Below, in pieces: positions 1 to 12,067 of a stretch of DNA of 64,000 bases; the stretch's first letter is position 1, and each line of letters begins with the position of its first letter. The notes below the pieces were generated by a model. The model saw nothing but the letters and a program-made list of their open reading frames with translations, searched no databases and was not told the DNA's origin. Both the position numbers and the translations under genes were made by a program. This DNA comes from Diplocarpon mali (Eukaryota > Ascomycota > Leotiomycetes > Helotiales > Drepanopezizaceae): positions 228,652 through 292,651 of the forward strand of contig JAENRP010000015.1 in the NCBI GenBank assembly GCA_024741835.1, in the 5' to 3' direction.

Positions 1-43
1 CCCGCCCCCGCCCCCGCCCCCGGGCCATCCGGACCGGGAGGAT

Positions 44-941
44 CTAGACGTTGAGACCCTGGTTGATGATCTGCTGCGTCTTCCGGGCGCTGGGTGCGCT
101 GACCCGGAGGAGCTGGTCGAGCTGTTGCTGGCTGATGGTGATGCTCTTGCCCGACACCCACCACCGCTTGCCTTCGGCGCAGGTAGGGGTCGTCAGGCTC
201 CCGTCGTAGCTCCAGTACTCCTTCAGGTTGTTGCCCTCGGCCAGAAGCTCCGACATCTCGAGCTCGTCCACGTGGATGCGGTCGGCGGACGTGGTCGCAG
301 GCGCCTCGGGGAGGATCTCGAAGAACTCGGATTCGGCGCCCACGGTGATGGGGAAGCCGACGACGCCCTGGGGCGCGCCGCTCGCGTCGCCATGCACGAG
401 ATGGATCTCGGCCGTGACGGGCTTCCCGTCGATGGTGTGCTCCGAGGGGGTGTGGGTGTGCTATCCGCGGCGTCAGATCCGTGGCAAGGGGGGGGGGGAT
501 ATCACGTGCGAGGACGGAGGACTTACGAAGCCAATCAAGTAGTACGTGACCCCGTTGGCCGTGAACGACGGGTTGCCCGATGCGTCTCGCCCGTTGACGT
601 TGTCCACCGCGAACGAGGGGCCGAAGCCCCAGTTGGACAGGTAGCCGGCGATCTCGGTCGCGTAGCTGAAGGTGGGCACTTGCACCTTGGAGAAGTTGCC
701 GGCAGGCAGGTCGATGGGAGACTGCTTGGTGCCGCTGGAGCAGATGGGGTACACTAGACGGCGCGTTAGCTGCGGGCTCGTGGTTCTGACCGGAGGGATC
801 TCTACGCTTGGCCCAGGCAGCTTGATCGTCGAAGTTCCAGGGCAGGGCGGCCGCGCGCTCGCTGAGCCGGGATGCGGGGGAATGATCCGGGCAGGCGAGG
901 ACGCCGCTGAGGGCGGCGAGGGTGACGAATGTGCGGAACAT
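44..941 (-). CDS. Secreted alpha-class carbonic anhydrase
   Basis: Zinc enzyme interconverting CO2 and bicarbonate, probably at the cell surface. Exons 941-806, 753-527 and 460-44, with introns of 52 and 66 nt, give 259 aa. Residues 1-16 are a signal peptide (MFRTFVTLAALSGVLA). QSPID (56-60) is the family signature. H122 and H124 in HTHTPSEH and H141 in EIHLVH are the three zinc ligands, with E139 as the usual gatekeeper-type acidic residue. Intron 2 ends exactly before H122. The C-terminal GSLTTPTC has Thr where the family usually has Pro. Intron 1 could instead start at the GTCAGA 15 nt downstream (37 nt, same phase); I chose the 52-nt form because it gives AWAKLYPICSSG, closer to the family. 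The start is the only ATG giving a signal peptide. Third positions are almost all G or C. Family call is firm; subcellular site is inferred. Confidence 0.9.
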
Positions 942-950
942 GATGGTCGG

Positions 951-1005
951 GAAGAAGCTCGGGAAGAGGCTCGGGAAGAAGCTCGGGAAGAGGCGCGGGA
1001 AGAAG
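951..1005. repeat. 12-bp tandem repeat in the carbonic anhydrase 5' leader
   Basis: About 4.5 copies of a 12-bp unit, GAAGARGCTCGG on the + strand (units start 951, 963, 975, 987, 999). It begins 10 bp upstream of the carbonic anhydrase ATG, so its pyrimidine-rich complement is probably in the mRNA leader. Confidence 0.85.
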
Positions 1006-4000
1006 AGAAAGGGTAAAGAAAGAAAGAAAAACCGGCACGGGAAAGTGAGAGTGAGAAGAGAGTGAGAAGAGAGCGCGCTGGTCCTGATGAGCGGCCCTCG
1101 ATCGCATCGTCCCGGATACTTATAGAAGGATTCCTCTCCAGCGCACTCATGCCAACCCTGCCACGGTCTCAATCTCTCGAGGGGAGTCGGCTTCTCGCGC
1201 ACGTCAGGATAGCCCTTGCGAACGATGCCCTCACGAACCAAGGACGCCGGGCACGCCTCAGCCTTCTTGATGGTGGAAGAGCGGTCCTGGGCCTCGTTTG
1301 GGCGCCGGCTGGGCAATCAAAACAACACGGGTCCCAAGATCTTGTAGCCCTACGGGGGGGGGAGCCGCGGCGGCGACGCAGTGCCGAACGACTTGAGATT
1401 GCTGCGCTGGCGCCCGAGTGAACGACGCGGCTTATGACTCCTCCGCTTCTCCCAGGAGGGTCGCCCGTTCCAGGTCAGCCATGGCGGCGTGGGTCGTCTC
1501 ATCGCAAGGAGAGGCCTCTCTGCACCGGGGACCCACGAGTCCCGGCAGAAGGGTCGGTGTCATCCCACTGCCTTTACCCCTTTGACGGCACCCAACAATC
1601 TACCTCGGACGGCTCATCCCAGCAACCTAGCTCCGATGGCCTTGGAAATTCTTCTTGCCTCCGTCCCCCCCCCCCCGGTCGAATCGCTCTAGATCGCGGG
1701 CATCAGCAGGAGAGAGAGGGATCGCGTCGAGCGCGGCGTCGAATTGATGGCCGAAAAGTCTTGTACCGGCGAAAAGGATGAAGCCGGAACACGTCTGAGA
1801 TCAGGAAGGGGGGGGCGTCGAAGATAAGCGCAGATTGACCGTGCGGGGCCGCTAGTGCACGCGTGTCCCCGGCTCCATCTCCCGTGACTCGACGCATCTC
1901 CCGTGACCCGACGCATCTCCCGTGACCCGAGGCTCCTGTTCGCTGACGGGCATCGAGAATTCGCGAAAGAGGAGGAGGTCGACGTGGAACTGGTCGACGA
2001 CGACCCCCGAGGCCCCTGGCTGACCTGCGCTTCCGTCTTCTCGTCCCGGTCCCGTGATCCGGCGGCTGAGTGTTTCCCCTTCGCTGGGCGGGCCCTTGGA
2101 CGTGTGGAAGGTCGAAGCTACGGCCCCCACCCCACCGCCACCCCCCCTCTACGTCCCCCGCCGACGAGGGGGGCCCCGGCCACTGGGTCCGGAGTACTGG
2201 GTCGTTCGTCGACTCGGGGCGCTCTGCACGGAGACTAGCTCCGCAAGAAAGAGAAGACCGGATGGCCGGACTCGGGTCGCCGATCGCCGGGGCGCAGCGA
2301 GCGCTCGGGGCCGGAGAATGGAAGCGCATCTGCAGGGAAGGACACTCGATGCCGAGAGATGAGGGACGGACGACACGGCGCGGCAGCCGAGCATCGGCGC
2401 AGCCGGGAGCCGAGATGACAATCTTGAGAGGCCGGGGATCCCTTGCCGAGTCGGCAAGCTCCCGGGCCTAGCTTCGGGAGGGGTTATTTTGGTCTCTGGT
2501 CTTTGGGGTCCCGGTGTTTGGGTCTCGGGTCGCTTGGGATTTGGAATCCGGCGGCTCCGTCGCCGGCCGAGCCAACACCACACGCGAGCGTCATCCCTCC
2601 CAGCCTTGCGAGCCCGTCATCCTTTCCATCCTCATCCTGGCAAACCCGTGCCCGGCACCCTGGCCGGCAGAGCTGTGGCAGCTATCACGCCGGCTCCTCG
2701 TCTGCCGAACCTGCGTCGGGATGTGACACGTGATACGACGACTACGGTCCCATGCATTCCCGCCTGTTTCTGCTCTTCGTGACATGGACGGGACGTTGAA
2801 GAACGGCAAGACGTCACGCAGCGACAGCCTTCCCCGGCCTGGCGCTGCACGGAGGATCGTTTTGACGCTGAGACGCCGTGGGGTCCATGGCCGCCATGCC
2901 ACGGCTCGGCGACTGGACGTCGTCGGGACCGGCTCTTCTCGACGGGCTGCAAATACGGGCATATCCATCGCCCGGACGGGATTTGCCCACCTGGCCCCTC
3001 ACTCGCCCTCACTCGCCCTCACTCGCCCGTCCGCATTTGCAGGCTTGCTGGGAAGAGAGGAGTATCATCGCCAGAGTTGCGAGCCAGCCCTGCCCGTGTG
3101 AGACGGGGGCATGAGATGAACGGGCGCGGTGTCTCTCGGTCGGAGATGCGGACAGCGCTGACAGCAGTCGTGGCAACGCACTGCTTTCAATCGCCCTCGG
3201 CTGCTCTCTCTCTCTCGTCTCGACGGCGGTGCTGGTCGTCACGGCCGGCTCACCGTCGCTCGTCCTGCCCGTCCCGTGCAAAGCCCCGCCGGCAGAGACG
3301 GGCGGTGAGCCCGGCGGTACCGCTGGCATCCGCTGTGTACAGCCCTGCATTACCCCGGAGAGAGGGGGAGAGAGGCGCGGAGTGGACACCTTGCACTGGA
3401 CTGCGGACTTGTTTCCTTGGCCTGTGGCGGAGCACGAAACATCTCTTCTCTCTCTCTTCCCCCCCCCCCCGCCCCCGGGTTCACCCCAGAGCGAGGGGTT
3501 CGTGGTGAGCGGGTAAATTTAAAGTTGCGTTCCTGGGGACGGCGTACGGGGGGGGTACAACGGACTCCCCCGTCTCCCCGCGAGGCTGAGCCGCTGCCGC
3601 GACCCTCTTGGCCCGGACAAGTTCGGCCGACGAGCCTCAACGGGACTGGGCCCCCGACCTCACAACCCCATGAAACGTCGGGCGTCTGGCCGGGCCAGGG
3701 GGAGAGAGCAGCAGGGCGTCTGGTCGCCGCCGACGCATCCGGCGATCGTCGCTCGGCGGGGCCGGCCCAACGGGGCTCGCTCGACAAAGTCCCGGTCGGT
3801 ATCACAGGGGGCTGAGGCACCACACCGATAGGGGTTCCCGGATGTGTATTCTGTTGAATCTGTTTTCGCAGGCCGAAAGTCCCGAGGGGCCATTCTAGGC
3901 GCCTTGCCAAGGCGACTTGCCAAGGCTAGGCTATCTACACGTGACTGTACGTGACTTCTCCTGCCCTCATTCCTTTAGACACCGACGGAGTCGGGGCGGG

Positions 4001-5232
4001 GCGCGCGGGCGGCGACTATCCCCCTTTCTGTCCAGGGAGCCAGGGGAGGTCGGGACTGGCTCTCACGCGGGCCGTGAGAGGCCTGCCACGGGCAACGGCT
4101 GGGGGAGAGGACATACCTCCGCGCCCACCCCCTGCGATGGGAGACACGGCCAAGCGACGGGGCGTCGGGGAGCATGGGGACAGCCGCTTGGGCGGCTGGG
4201 CGGGGAACACGCGAGACGGGGGGCTCTTGCGCGCGGGTGGCGGCCGCAGAAAACAGCGGGAGGCAAGGAAAGTTGGTTGGTTGCGAGAAGCCAGGCTGTA
4301 TTTCGAAGGAGAGGCCGTACCGCCCAAAGCAACTCGACACATGTCTGGGATCCCTGCCTGAGGCATCTGCTGACTGCTCCACACTAAGTGGCCCGCATCT
4401 TTTGCCGCCTCTCGAGATCCAGGGCCCGCTGGGCCGCGCCCCGCGTCACGTGACGTGGCCGCTGCCAGTCCGGCGCTTGGCGGAAGGCCATCCCCGTATC
4501 CGCCGGGAGATACTCTGCTCTGGCTCGGGACGTGCTTCCCTCTCGTCACGTGCCTTGCGCGTGACCCCGATCACTGGATCCCGACGAAAGGGATCTCTCC
4601 CAAGGAGCGACACTGGTTCTTTGTCGGAGCGGGAACCTGCTCCGACCGGGATTCACGTCGAGGAGGATCGAGGAGGGCGTGAGAAGCGCGTCATTCTGCC
4701 AGGGGGTCGGCTGGTGCGCAAGAGCATCTTACACTGGATTCGGTCCAAGGGCTGGTGACAGGGCGATCTCGTCAAGGGAACCAGCGTCGCGGGACAGGGT
4801 CAGAGACTTGCAATCAATCATCTGAGATCGTCGCTTTGGGTAGAGTTGGAGTACAGGCAGCTAGAGTGTTGATTCGATACTACAGTAATTTCGCATGCCC
4901 GCAGTCTAGGTAGGCAGAGCGGCATATTAATATTAAAAGCATTATTAGACCCCCTGGTATCATCCCCTGCCACGCACAGACGCCCAGTCGTGGATCTTTT
5001 CGGCATATCCCCAGCAGAGCGTCCCATATGATCGCTGCAGAGATCGGGGGTAGGGGCGCGCAGGACTGCACGAGGCCCGGAGATTCGAGGGCGATGCGAT
5101 GAATCATGTACGATGCATCTGCCCCGTGGAACGGAGTGTGGTGCCCTCGGCGCTCGTCCCGCCTGGGTAACATACTCGCGATGCTCAGCATCGCGAGCGT
5201 GACAAAGGCCCCATCCCGACCACCAGCCCCTT
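1006..5232. other. GC-rich stretch without a convincing gene
   Basis: Open frames occur in all six frames, as expected for GC-rich DNA, but none gives a recognisable protein, a signal peptide or a chain of exons with matching splice phases. Two small tandem repeats are present: three 19-bp copies at 1876-1932 (CATCTCCCGTGACYCGACG) and three 10-bp copies at 3001-3030 (ACTCGCCCTC). Poly-G/C runs of 8-12 occur at 490, 1669 and 3461. Nothing else is seen. Confidence 0.6.
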
Positions 5233-6122
5233 CTAGATCACGATGCCCGCTTTCGTCGCGGCCTTGCAGCCGGCCATCGCCTGCACGCCAACTCGTCAGT
5301 CCGGTCCATCTCGTCCGGCGCAGGGCTCGGCTATCGATCAGGGGGCTTAAGCGACCGAGGAAAACAGGGGCAGTGAGAGAGAGAGAGGGGAAACTCACCG
5401 CCGCCAGGTTCTTCTTGTTCTGCTCGATGCCACCGGCGAAATCCTTCTTCAGCTGCTCGACCATCTGCATTCCCTTGACCGTGTCGACGGGTCCGGACCC
5501 CGACACGGCGAGGCTCTTCGTGATGCTCACTTCCAGCCAGTTAGCGCGTCTCCGGCGGGGCTCGTGGAGGGGGGGGGGGGGGCAGCAGCCTGGTCCGGAC
5601 AGCGACGTGCGCAGACGTTGGGAGTCACGATCCGCCGACCGCACCACATCCGCCGACCGAACAGGCATCACGCGGGGCGATATACGTACACTCTTCCATC
5701 TGAGCCATGGCCACCATGGCCAGGCCCGCCGCGGCCTCGTTCCCCGGCGGCGTGATCTTCTGGTTGTTCTCTCGGATCGCGATCCCCTTGGTGACGTAGC
5801 CGAGCAGCGAGGTCTGCGCCGCCGAGTAGAGGGCCGGGTCGACGGGATTCTGGGCCATGATGTTGCCGAGCGCGGACACGGTCGCCACCTCGTTGCCCTG
5901 GTCGTCGATGTTGGACTGGATGCCGGCGGCCAGCGCCATGACGGCCGGGGAGCAGGCCGTGCTGTTGGCGGCGCCCGCGGGGGGGGCCGGCGCCGTGGCG
6001 TTCTCGCGGCGCCCGAGGGTCGGCGGGGTGGGCACCTTGTTGTTCGTGCCGCCGAAGAGGGCTGGGAGGGCGCCGGTGGCGAGCACGAAGAGGGAGAGCG
6101 ACAGCAGGGCCGGGGCGTGCAT
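5233..6122 (-). CDS. Secreted Ala-rich protein of unknown function
   Basis: Exons 6122-5690, 5529-5399 and 5280-5233 join in phase (phase 1, then phase 0) to give 203 aa. Residues 1-21 (MHAPALLSLSLFVLATGALPA) form a signal peptide. The mature part is Ala/Gly-rich and has only two cysteines, in TACSPAV and in AGCKAAT near the C-terminus, so a single disulfide would tie the ends of the domain. Two N-glycosylation sequons (ENAT, ANST) sit before the domain. The middle reads as amphipathic helices (around GIQSNIDDQGNEVATV and SLLGYVTKGIAIRENNQK). I believe similar two-cysteine secreted proteins occur in other Pezizomycotina but cannot name a family. The last coding exon is only 48 nt. GC3 is very high, as in its neighbours. 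Confidence 0.75.
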
Positions 6123-7509
6123 GGTGCGGGCGAGAGACGGGCGTGCGGAGTGGATGTCGGGGGAATCGCAGCCGGGGGAATCGAGAATACCGAGCACCGA
6201 AAGCCACAGGCGGAGAGATGCAGGCACGTCGTGGGGGCGAGGCTCGCGCTGGTTATATGTCCGTCTCGCAGAGAGGCGAGAGGCGAGAGGCGAGAGGCGG
6301 TGCTGGTGCATGAAGAGCCCACCGGCGCGGCATTGTACCGCGCGGAACGTGAGACGCACGAGGTGAGAGGATCCGGCCGTTTCGCCCGCCCTCCAACGCT
6401 GGCCGGTGGAGGGGAGATGAGATGGTCTGGTCGGGGCACTCATCCAGGCATGGCTCGGCACCCGGGCGTGATGTGATGGGCGATGTGATGGGCGCGAGGG
6501 ATGCGTGCGGAGGAGCGCCTCACGGCCGGCCTGGGCCTGGTGCCGATGTCAACAAACGGCCGGCCGGCTGATGCGCCCCCCTCGCCGCGGCCAGACGGCA
6601 CGCAGCTGGGGCCGAGGGGGCGCCGTCGCCGTCGCCGGGCCGGCCGAACCGCTCTCGCTCTCGCTGGCCCGGCTCGGCTCGGCCTGCCCCAGCCGGGGCC
6701 GACCCTCCTCGGCGCTCGCCGCGCGACCCGGCCGAGACATCCTCACGGCCCGGGAACACGGCCATGCATATCCGCCCGCGCATCACCTCTCCCCGACTCG
6801 GCGAGCGGTGCGCCGCCCACGACCACCTCCCTCTCGCCGCGCCGCCCATCGCCGTGCGCGCGCGGTGAAACGACACCGGGGCGGCCCAAACCACCCTTCG
6901 TTTCTCCCGCCAGGAGGGGGGGAAGGGGACGTCGGGATGCGCGCGGGAGGTCCTGGCCTCCCGCTCGTTTCGGCCCCGTTTGGACTGGCTCTCCCTGTAG
7001 GAATGTCGTGATCGGGGTCACATGCCAGGCATATGATGAGAGAGGAGAGTGAATCTCAGGGACACGTGATGGTCTTGACATAGACTGCCCTCGAGTATTT
7101 CTCTCTCTNCCCCCCTCTCTCTCCCTCTCCCTCTTAGGTAGACCACCAACTACACCCCGAAAACCCAATCATCCCTTCCCAGTGCGCACCTTGCGAAAAC
7201 AACACGCACCAAGCCCGTCGACGCGACTGGCGAGAACCTGCCCCGGGCCCGGGCTGAAACGTCTTCCCCGAACCGCGTCGCTTCCCCCTCGGTAGCCACC
7301 CGGCCGAGCCCACGCCGTCCAACCACCCGGGGCGAAAGCCGCAGGCGTGACTCGCCCGCGCGAGCTCTACGCATAGGGACAGGGCAGGTTGGGCGAGGCC
7401 TTGATGGAGGGGCGCTGTGGTTTCTACGTTGCGCGAATCCCCGCACTGGATCCATTCCGGCGTCTGGAGTGGTCTACGTGAGCTCTCGCATCTTGATACG
7501 CTTGTGTAG
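6123..7509. other. GC-rich intergenic stretch, no gene seen
   Basis: Starts with the promoter side of the secreted-protein gene; (GAGAGGC)n repeats lie near 6275-6300. A CT-rich tract at 7100-7135 contains one undetermined base at 7109. No protein-like frame with usable splice sites was found. Confidence 0.55.
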
Positions 7510-8105
7510 AGCGTTATGGAAAGCGCGGGAGGGGAGTATTTAGGTCGCTTCTCCTACCTTGGATATATACTAGTAGACTTACTATAACCTCTTTAAACCT
7601 TATTTAATAGAGTCCATAAGCCTAAGTTTAATATATAGCTCTATAAAAAGCGCTGGAGTAGGAGTATTTATATCGCTTCTCTTACGTTAGATATATACTA
7701 GTAGACTTGCCACAACCTCGCTAAACCTCCTTTAATAGAGTCCATAAGCCTAAGCTTAGTATATAACTTTATGAAAAGCGCAGGAGGGGAGTATTTATAC
7801 CGCTTCTCTTACCTTAGATATATATAAGTAGACTTGCCACGACCTTACTAAACCTCCTTTAATAAAGTCCATAAGCTTAAGCTTAATATATAGCTTTATA
7901 AAAAGCGCTAGAGTAGGAGTATTTATATCGCTTCTCTTACCTCGAATATATACTAGTAGACTTGCCATAACCTCGCTAAACCTCCTTTAATAAAGTCCAT
8001 AAGCTTAGGCTTAATATATAGCTCTATAAAAAGCGCTAGAATAGGAGTATTCAAGCCGCTTCTCTTACCTCGGATACACACCAGTAGACTTACCAAGACT
8101 ACTCT
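7510..8105. repeat. AT-rich tandem array A, 127/128-bp period
   Basis: The core AGCGC(T/G/A)(G/A)GA(G/A) recurs at 7522, 7649, 7777, 7904 and 8032, giving a 127/128-bp period over about 4.6 units. Each unit contains ATATATACTAGTAGACTT, a run CTAAACCTCCTTTAATA and TCCATAAGC. Copies differ mostly by C/T and G/A changes and are TpA-rich, as expected if repeat-induced point mutation has acted. The array is an AT-rich island in a GC-rich region. It codes for nothing. Confidence 0.9.
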
Positions 8106-8816
8106 CCACTCCTCTCCCCTCACCATCATCTTGATTCCCATTCCCGCCCCCACCCACCCTAGTCGCCGCACTCTTCCGCAGAGAGAATCTCGCCGCGAGG
8201 CGGACGACCTTGCCGAGGGGCCACGGCGTCCCTACCGCGATTGCTTAGTGGCGCGGGCTGGCAGCTGCATCGCCCGGGAAACCGGACGGGCTTGGACGTG
8301 CCGGCCGGACCAGAGTTGATGCAGCAGCCTCTGGGACTGCCTTCGCTCTCCGTGTCTTCTGGGAACCGCCCCCGGCGGGAGGAGTCCCGGCTAGCTTGCT
8401 CGAAGGGGGCGGCCTCCAGGGGAGAGTCGCTGCACCGAGATCTATGCCTCGCTTCCCATATACGGCGGCTGCTGACAGTTGGTCGCAGCCCGCCTGGCCG
8501 ACGAGGGTGGGAGACCACTTTGAGAGCAAGCAGGTCAGACAAGAATCTCCGTGGTGGGAGCCGGGGGGGCGCGCAGGAGTCAAGGCGGACTAGCAGGAGT
8601 AGGACGGGTACAACCACGCTGCAAGATCCCTAGAACCGCGAGAGAAGGTCAGGGCATAGGAGTACGGAGGGCAGGCTCCAGACGTCAGGTCGCTCGAAGC
8701 TTTACGAGGACCCCTCTCTCGCGGACCGGCCAGGTCCTCGCGATCCCCCTTGCCCGCTCCCCGAGGCCGAAGACGTCCGCGCAACCCCCGGTCCTTTTCA
8801 TGTCGCTCTGTAAGGG

Positions 8817-8851
<35 letters not shown>

Positions 8852-10807
8852 TGTGAGTTGCTCTGACGAGAGCATCTCCATCTTGCCCGGGGCGCATCCG
8901 CCGTGCCGCTGTCCTTCGCCATGGGACGCTCGTGTGCACGGGATGTCTCTCCGGGCCGGCGGTGGCCAGGACGGCCCCGCAGAACGTGACGCGGAGCGAG
9001 AGCCGAGCCGGGCCGCGCCCCGTCTTCGGCTCGGCTGGCCTTCGACGCCCCGCTTCCCGAACGCTCTTGTCCGGTCCCAGAGTCGTGACGGGGCCGAGGC
9101 CGAGCCGACGGCAGATCCTGCCCGGCTGCATCTCTCTGCTGCGCCCGGGAGGTGGAGGAGGGAGGCGTCTGACTGCAGCATCGTGCAGGCAATGCTCGGA
9201 TGGGGGATGGCCCTGGTGTGCAGACCCGTCCCGGCCCGCAAGGCAAGGCAGCCGTCGGACGGGGCCGGAGACGCCAACGCCCCGTGGCACGCCGGTCGGG
9301 TCTCGCGGGGTCGGCGTAGCCCCGCGATCTGGACTCGGAACCGAGGCGAGAGTCCGGACAGGCCGGGCCGGCTGGATGCGAGGAGGTCCCCCGGCTGTCC
9401 GTACCGAGTGAGGGCCTGCTGGGGTGGCCCGAGCGGATCTCTGCGTCTCCTGCGGGTGCGTGTCGCATGGCATTGCGTTGCGTTGCGTTGCGTTGTGTTG
9501 GTGTCACATGACGTTTGCACACGTGAAGCTTCTGCAGTTGTGGTGATATATTGGTAGGGTTGTAAAGCTTGTCTTTCCACGCTATTCGGAGAGAGTGAGA
9601 AGTAGGTACAGATGATGCCAAGCCTCCGTGTGTCGCTTGACTAGTCGCATGACAGCCATGTGACTAGTATTCCGACACGTTGCGTTGCAGGCGAGACTCG
9701 GCTCGTCAGTCAACGGTCGATCGGTGGCTGGACGCACGGGGCGCGCTTCGCGTCTCAAGACGGTTCTGGCAATACCTGTCCCGTGATCTGGCGGGAGCGA
9801 ATCGCTGTCCCGCACGGGAGCAGCTCCGGCTCTCCGTCGGGCGCGTCCGAGGGGGGAGGTCGGCTCGGCCTGGGGCGGCCGACACCGCGTGGCTGATGTT
9901 TCGCCGACGGCCGAGTCTGGCTCATCTCTCGTGTCTTTTCTTTTTCTCGCAGTGCTTCTGAGTCCAAGTCGAAGCCTCTGAGCGGCTCTGGGAGATGGCA
10001 GGTAGCATCTGAGCCTGCGCCCTGGAAGTGCTTTTTCCTTCTTCTTCTTCTTCTCCCTCTCCTTCTCCTCCTTTTCCGGCTCAACGGCCTGCGCTAGCCA
10101 CCTCGAGTTCGAAGCGCCGACGAAAGTGTCATGTACGCCTGAACACCTCACTTGAATGGCCCGTGCAGATGACGCTGATGTGGTGCTTGATTGCCCTGCG
10201 ACGAAGAGAGCGCAGGAAACCGCTCCATTCGCGTGATGCATTGATTCGAATCGTGTCGCGATGCTCAGAGGGAGATAAGAATAGACGCGTCGGGAGACGA
10301 TGGATGACGTAGCTCGCGGCTGCGCCTACGGGGTGTTAGCGAGGACTCTGGCGCGTCTCACCTTTGCAGCGGTGGACCTGGGCGCCGAGGGATGTTTGTG
10401 GCGCCGGTCCGCAGTATCGTGTTTCTCCGATCCGAACATGTCCCCGATCCGAGCATGTCCCCGATGCCCTGCCTTCTCCGTCCGTCCGACTTCTACGGCA
10501 TCGTGTGGGCGTGTCCCCGTGACCGGCGCGATCTGCTGATCTGCAGCGTCCCAGATACCGGTGCTCTTCAGCATCATGTACTTGATCGAGTCCGCTGATC
10601 GCCCCGGCCGACGTGCACCGATCCCCGGCCCGGGCGCTGCTCGCATCGAGCCGCGGTAAAACGTCGCTGGTCCAAGTGGTCCAAGCTCGCACGCCCTCGA
10701 CATCTATATTTAGCCGTCTCTGATCCCGCCGCTCCGGCTCCGGATCCCCCTGGCCGTGCCCCCCCCCTTCGTTCTCCTCGGGTCCTCGTCTTTCTCCCTC
10801 TCGGCGT

Positions 10808-10975
10808 GTGGGAGAGGAGAGCAGGGTAGGCATAGGAGGGAGAGGAGAAGAGGGAGAGGAGAGGAGAGGGGAGGGAGGGGAGAGGAGAAGAGGGAGAGGA
10901 GAGGAGAAGAGGGAGAGGAGAGGAGAGGGGAGGAAAGGGGAGGGCAGGGAGGGGAGAGAAGAAAAGGAAGAAAAG
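10808..10975. repeat. Purine tract (GGGAGA/GGAGA)n
   Basis: Nearly uninterrupted G/A on the + strand, made of imperfect GAGAGGAGAAGAGG-type units. Long homopurine-homopyrimidine tracts can form triplex (H-DNA) structures and are slippage-prone. The open frames read through it on both strands are artefacts. Confidence 0.85.
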
Positions 10976-11582
10976 CAAATCCCCGGCTCATGTGATAGGG
11001 AGCCGATGTCGCGCTGTCCAAAGCCAGAGCCGAAGCCATGGGAGGCACAGTGCGATGTATATAGAACTATGCTTTGTCTTATCCCTGCCTATTTTCTGCC
11101 TATATTCTCTATTTTATGCCTTATTTCTGCCTTATTTCTGCCTATTCCCTACCCCCTCTCTATATGCCCCACCCCCCGAGCCAATGACATCCCGCCGCGA
11201 GCCGGGGCGGGAAGAAGAAGCGGGCTCGGCCCCAGATCCGGATCCGAGACAGGTGCCGGGCGGGGGACGGGGGGAGGCCTGTCTGGGTTTCGGCTCGCAT
11301 CTCATCTTGAAGCTTACCGCATCTCGCCGAGAGGGGGATCGTCGCGGGGGGGGGGGGAAGATGGGTGATGATGATGAGCCCATGCCTGGATGCTGCCATC
11401 TAACCGACGGATCAATGGGATGGGGTCGAGGGCCAAGGCCGGGGGCCGTCTCTTCCTCTCTTCCTCTTCCTCTCCTCTCGGTCTGTCTCCATCTCACACA
11501 CACCCTCTCTCTCTCTCCTCATTGTTCTCGGCGGAACCTCTCCTCGTCCATCTCTCGTGCATCTCTCCTCGCTCACGTCACC

Positions 11583-11668
11583 TCACCATTCGAACACGCC
11601 TCACCATCCGAACATTATCCCCCCTCCATCCGAACAGACTCCCCCATCCGAACAGACTCCCCCATCCT
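11583..11668. repeat. 18-bp tandem repeat upstream of the rhodopsin-MFS gene
   Basis: CATCCGAACAGACTCCCC recurs at 11627, 11645 and, partly, 11663. More degenerate copies (CCATTCGAACACGCCT, CCATCCGAACATTATC) precede them. Lies about 400 bp upstream of the ATG at 12068. Confidence 0.75.
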
Positions 11669-11918
11669 CCTCGCCATCCCAGACATTTCTCGTCCCATCC
11701 GCAACGAAGCGAACCGTTGAGACGATCGAACGTCTGATATCCTGCCCAGCGGAAAGCCTATTTCCTCGCCTGCGCCCGAACCAGAAACACCTCGGACTCG
11801 TGCGCCAGACCCTCGCATTCACTGGTCCCCTCCCCGAGAAGAGGAGTATCGCGAGCGCCGCTGGTCAGAACCCGCCAAAACACCCTGCCCCGGAAGACTG
11901 CCGCGACACACCCGATCC

Positions 11919-11925
11919 TATATAG
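11919..11925 (+). promoter_or_regulatory. Possible TATA box of the rhodopsin-MFS gene
   Basis: TATATAG, isolated in GC-rich DNA 143 bp upstream of the first ATG and followed by pyrimidine-rich sequence. Position fits a fungal TATA element; this is a motif match only. Confidence 0.3.
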
Positions 11926-12067
11926 ATCCCGCTTCACCTCCCCTCCATAGCCCGGCGCGCTGCTGCTGCTGCCTGCTTCCTCAATGGCGACGGGGACTCG
12001 ATCTTGGACCCGCAGACAGCCATGATCCTGGAGCGCTGACGGCACACACACGCACCGGGCACTCGAA

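Larger units (their letters stand above)
8106..12067. other. GC-rich gene-free stretch with many simple repeats
   Basis: No frame gives a credible protein or a phased exon chain. It holds (GA)n at 8816-8851, (GCGTT)n at 9475-9500, a ~170-bp purine-rich tract at 10808-10975, direct repeats of CCGATCCGARCATGTCC near 10430-10465 and an 18-bp repeat at 11583-11668. The right end (about 11900-12067) is the promoter and leader of the rhodopsin-MFS gene. Confidence 0.55.

Noticed and set aside
4880..6439. 519-codon minus-strand frame and 456-codon plus-strand frame over the secreted-protein gene
   Set aside because: Low-complexity Pro/Arg/Ser translations crossing the true introns; the spliced 203-aa model has a signal peptide and matching phases.
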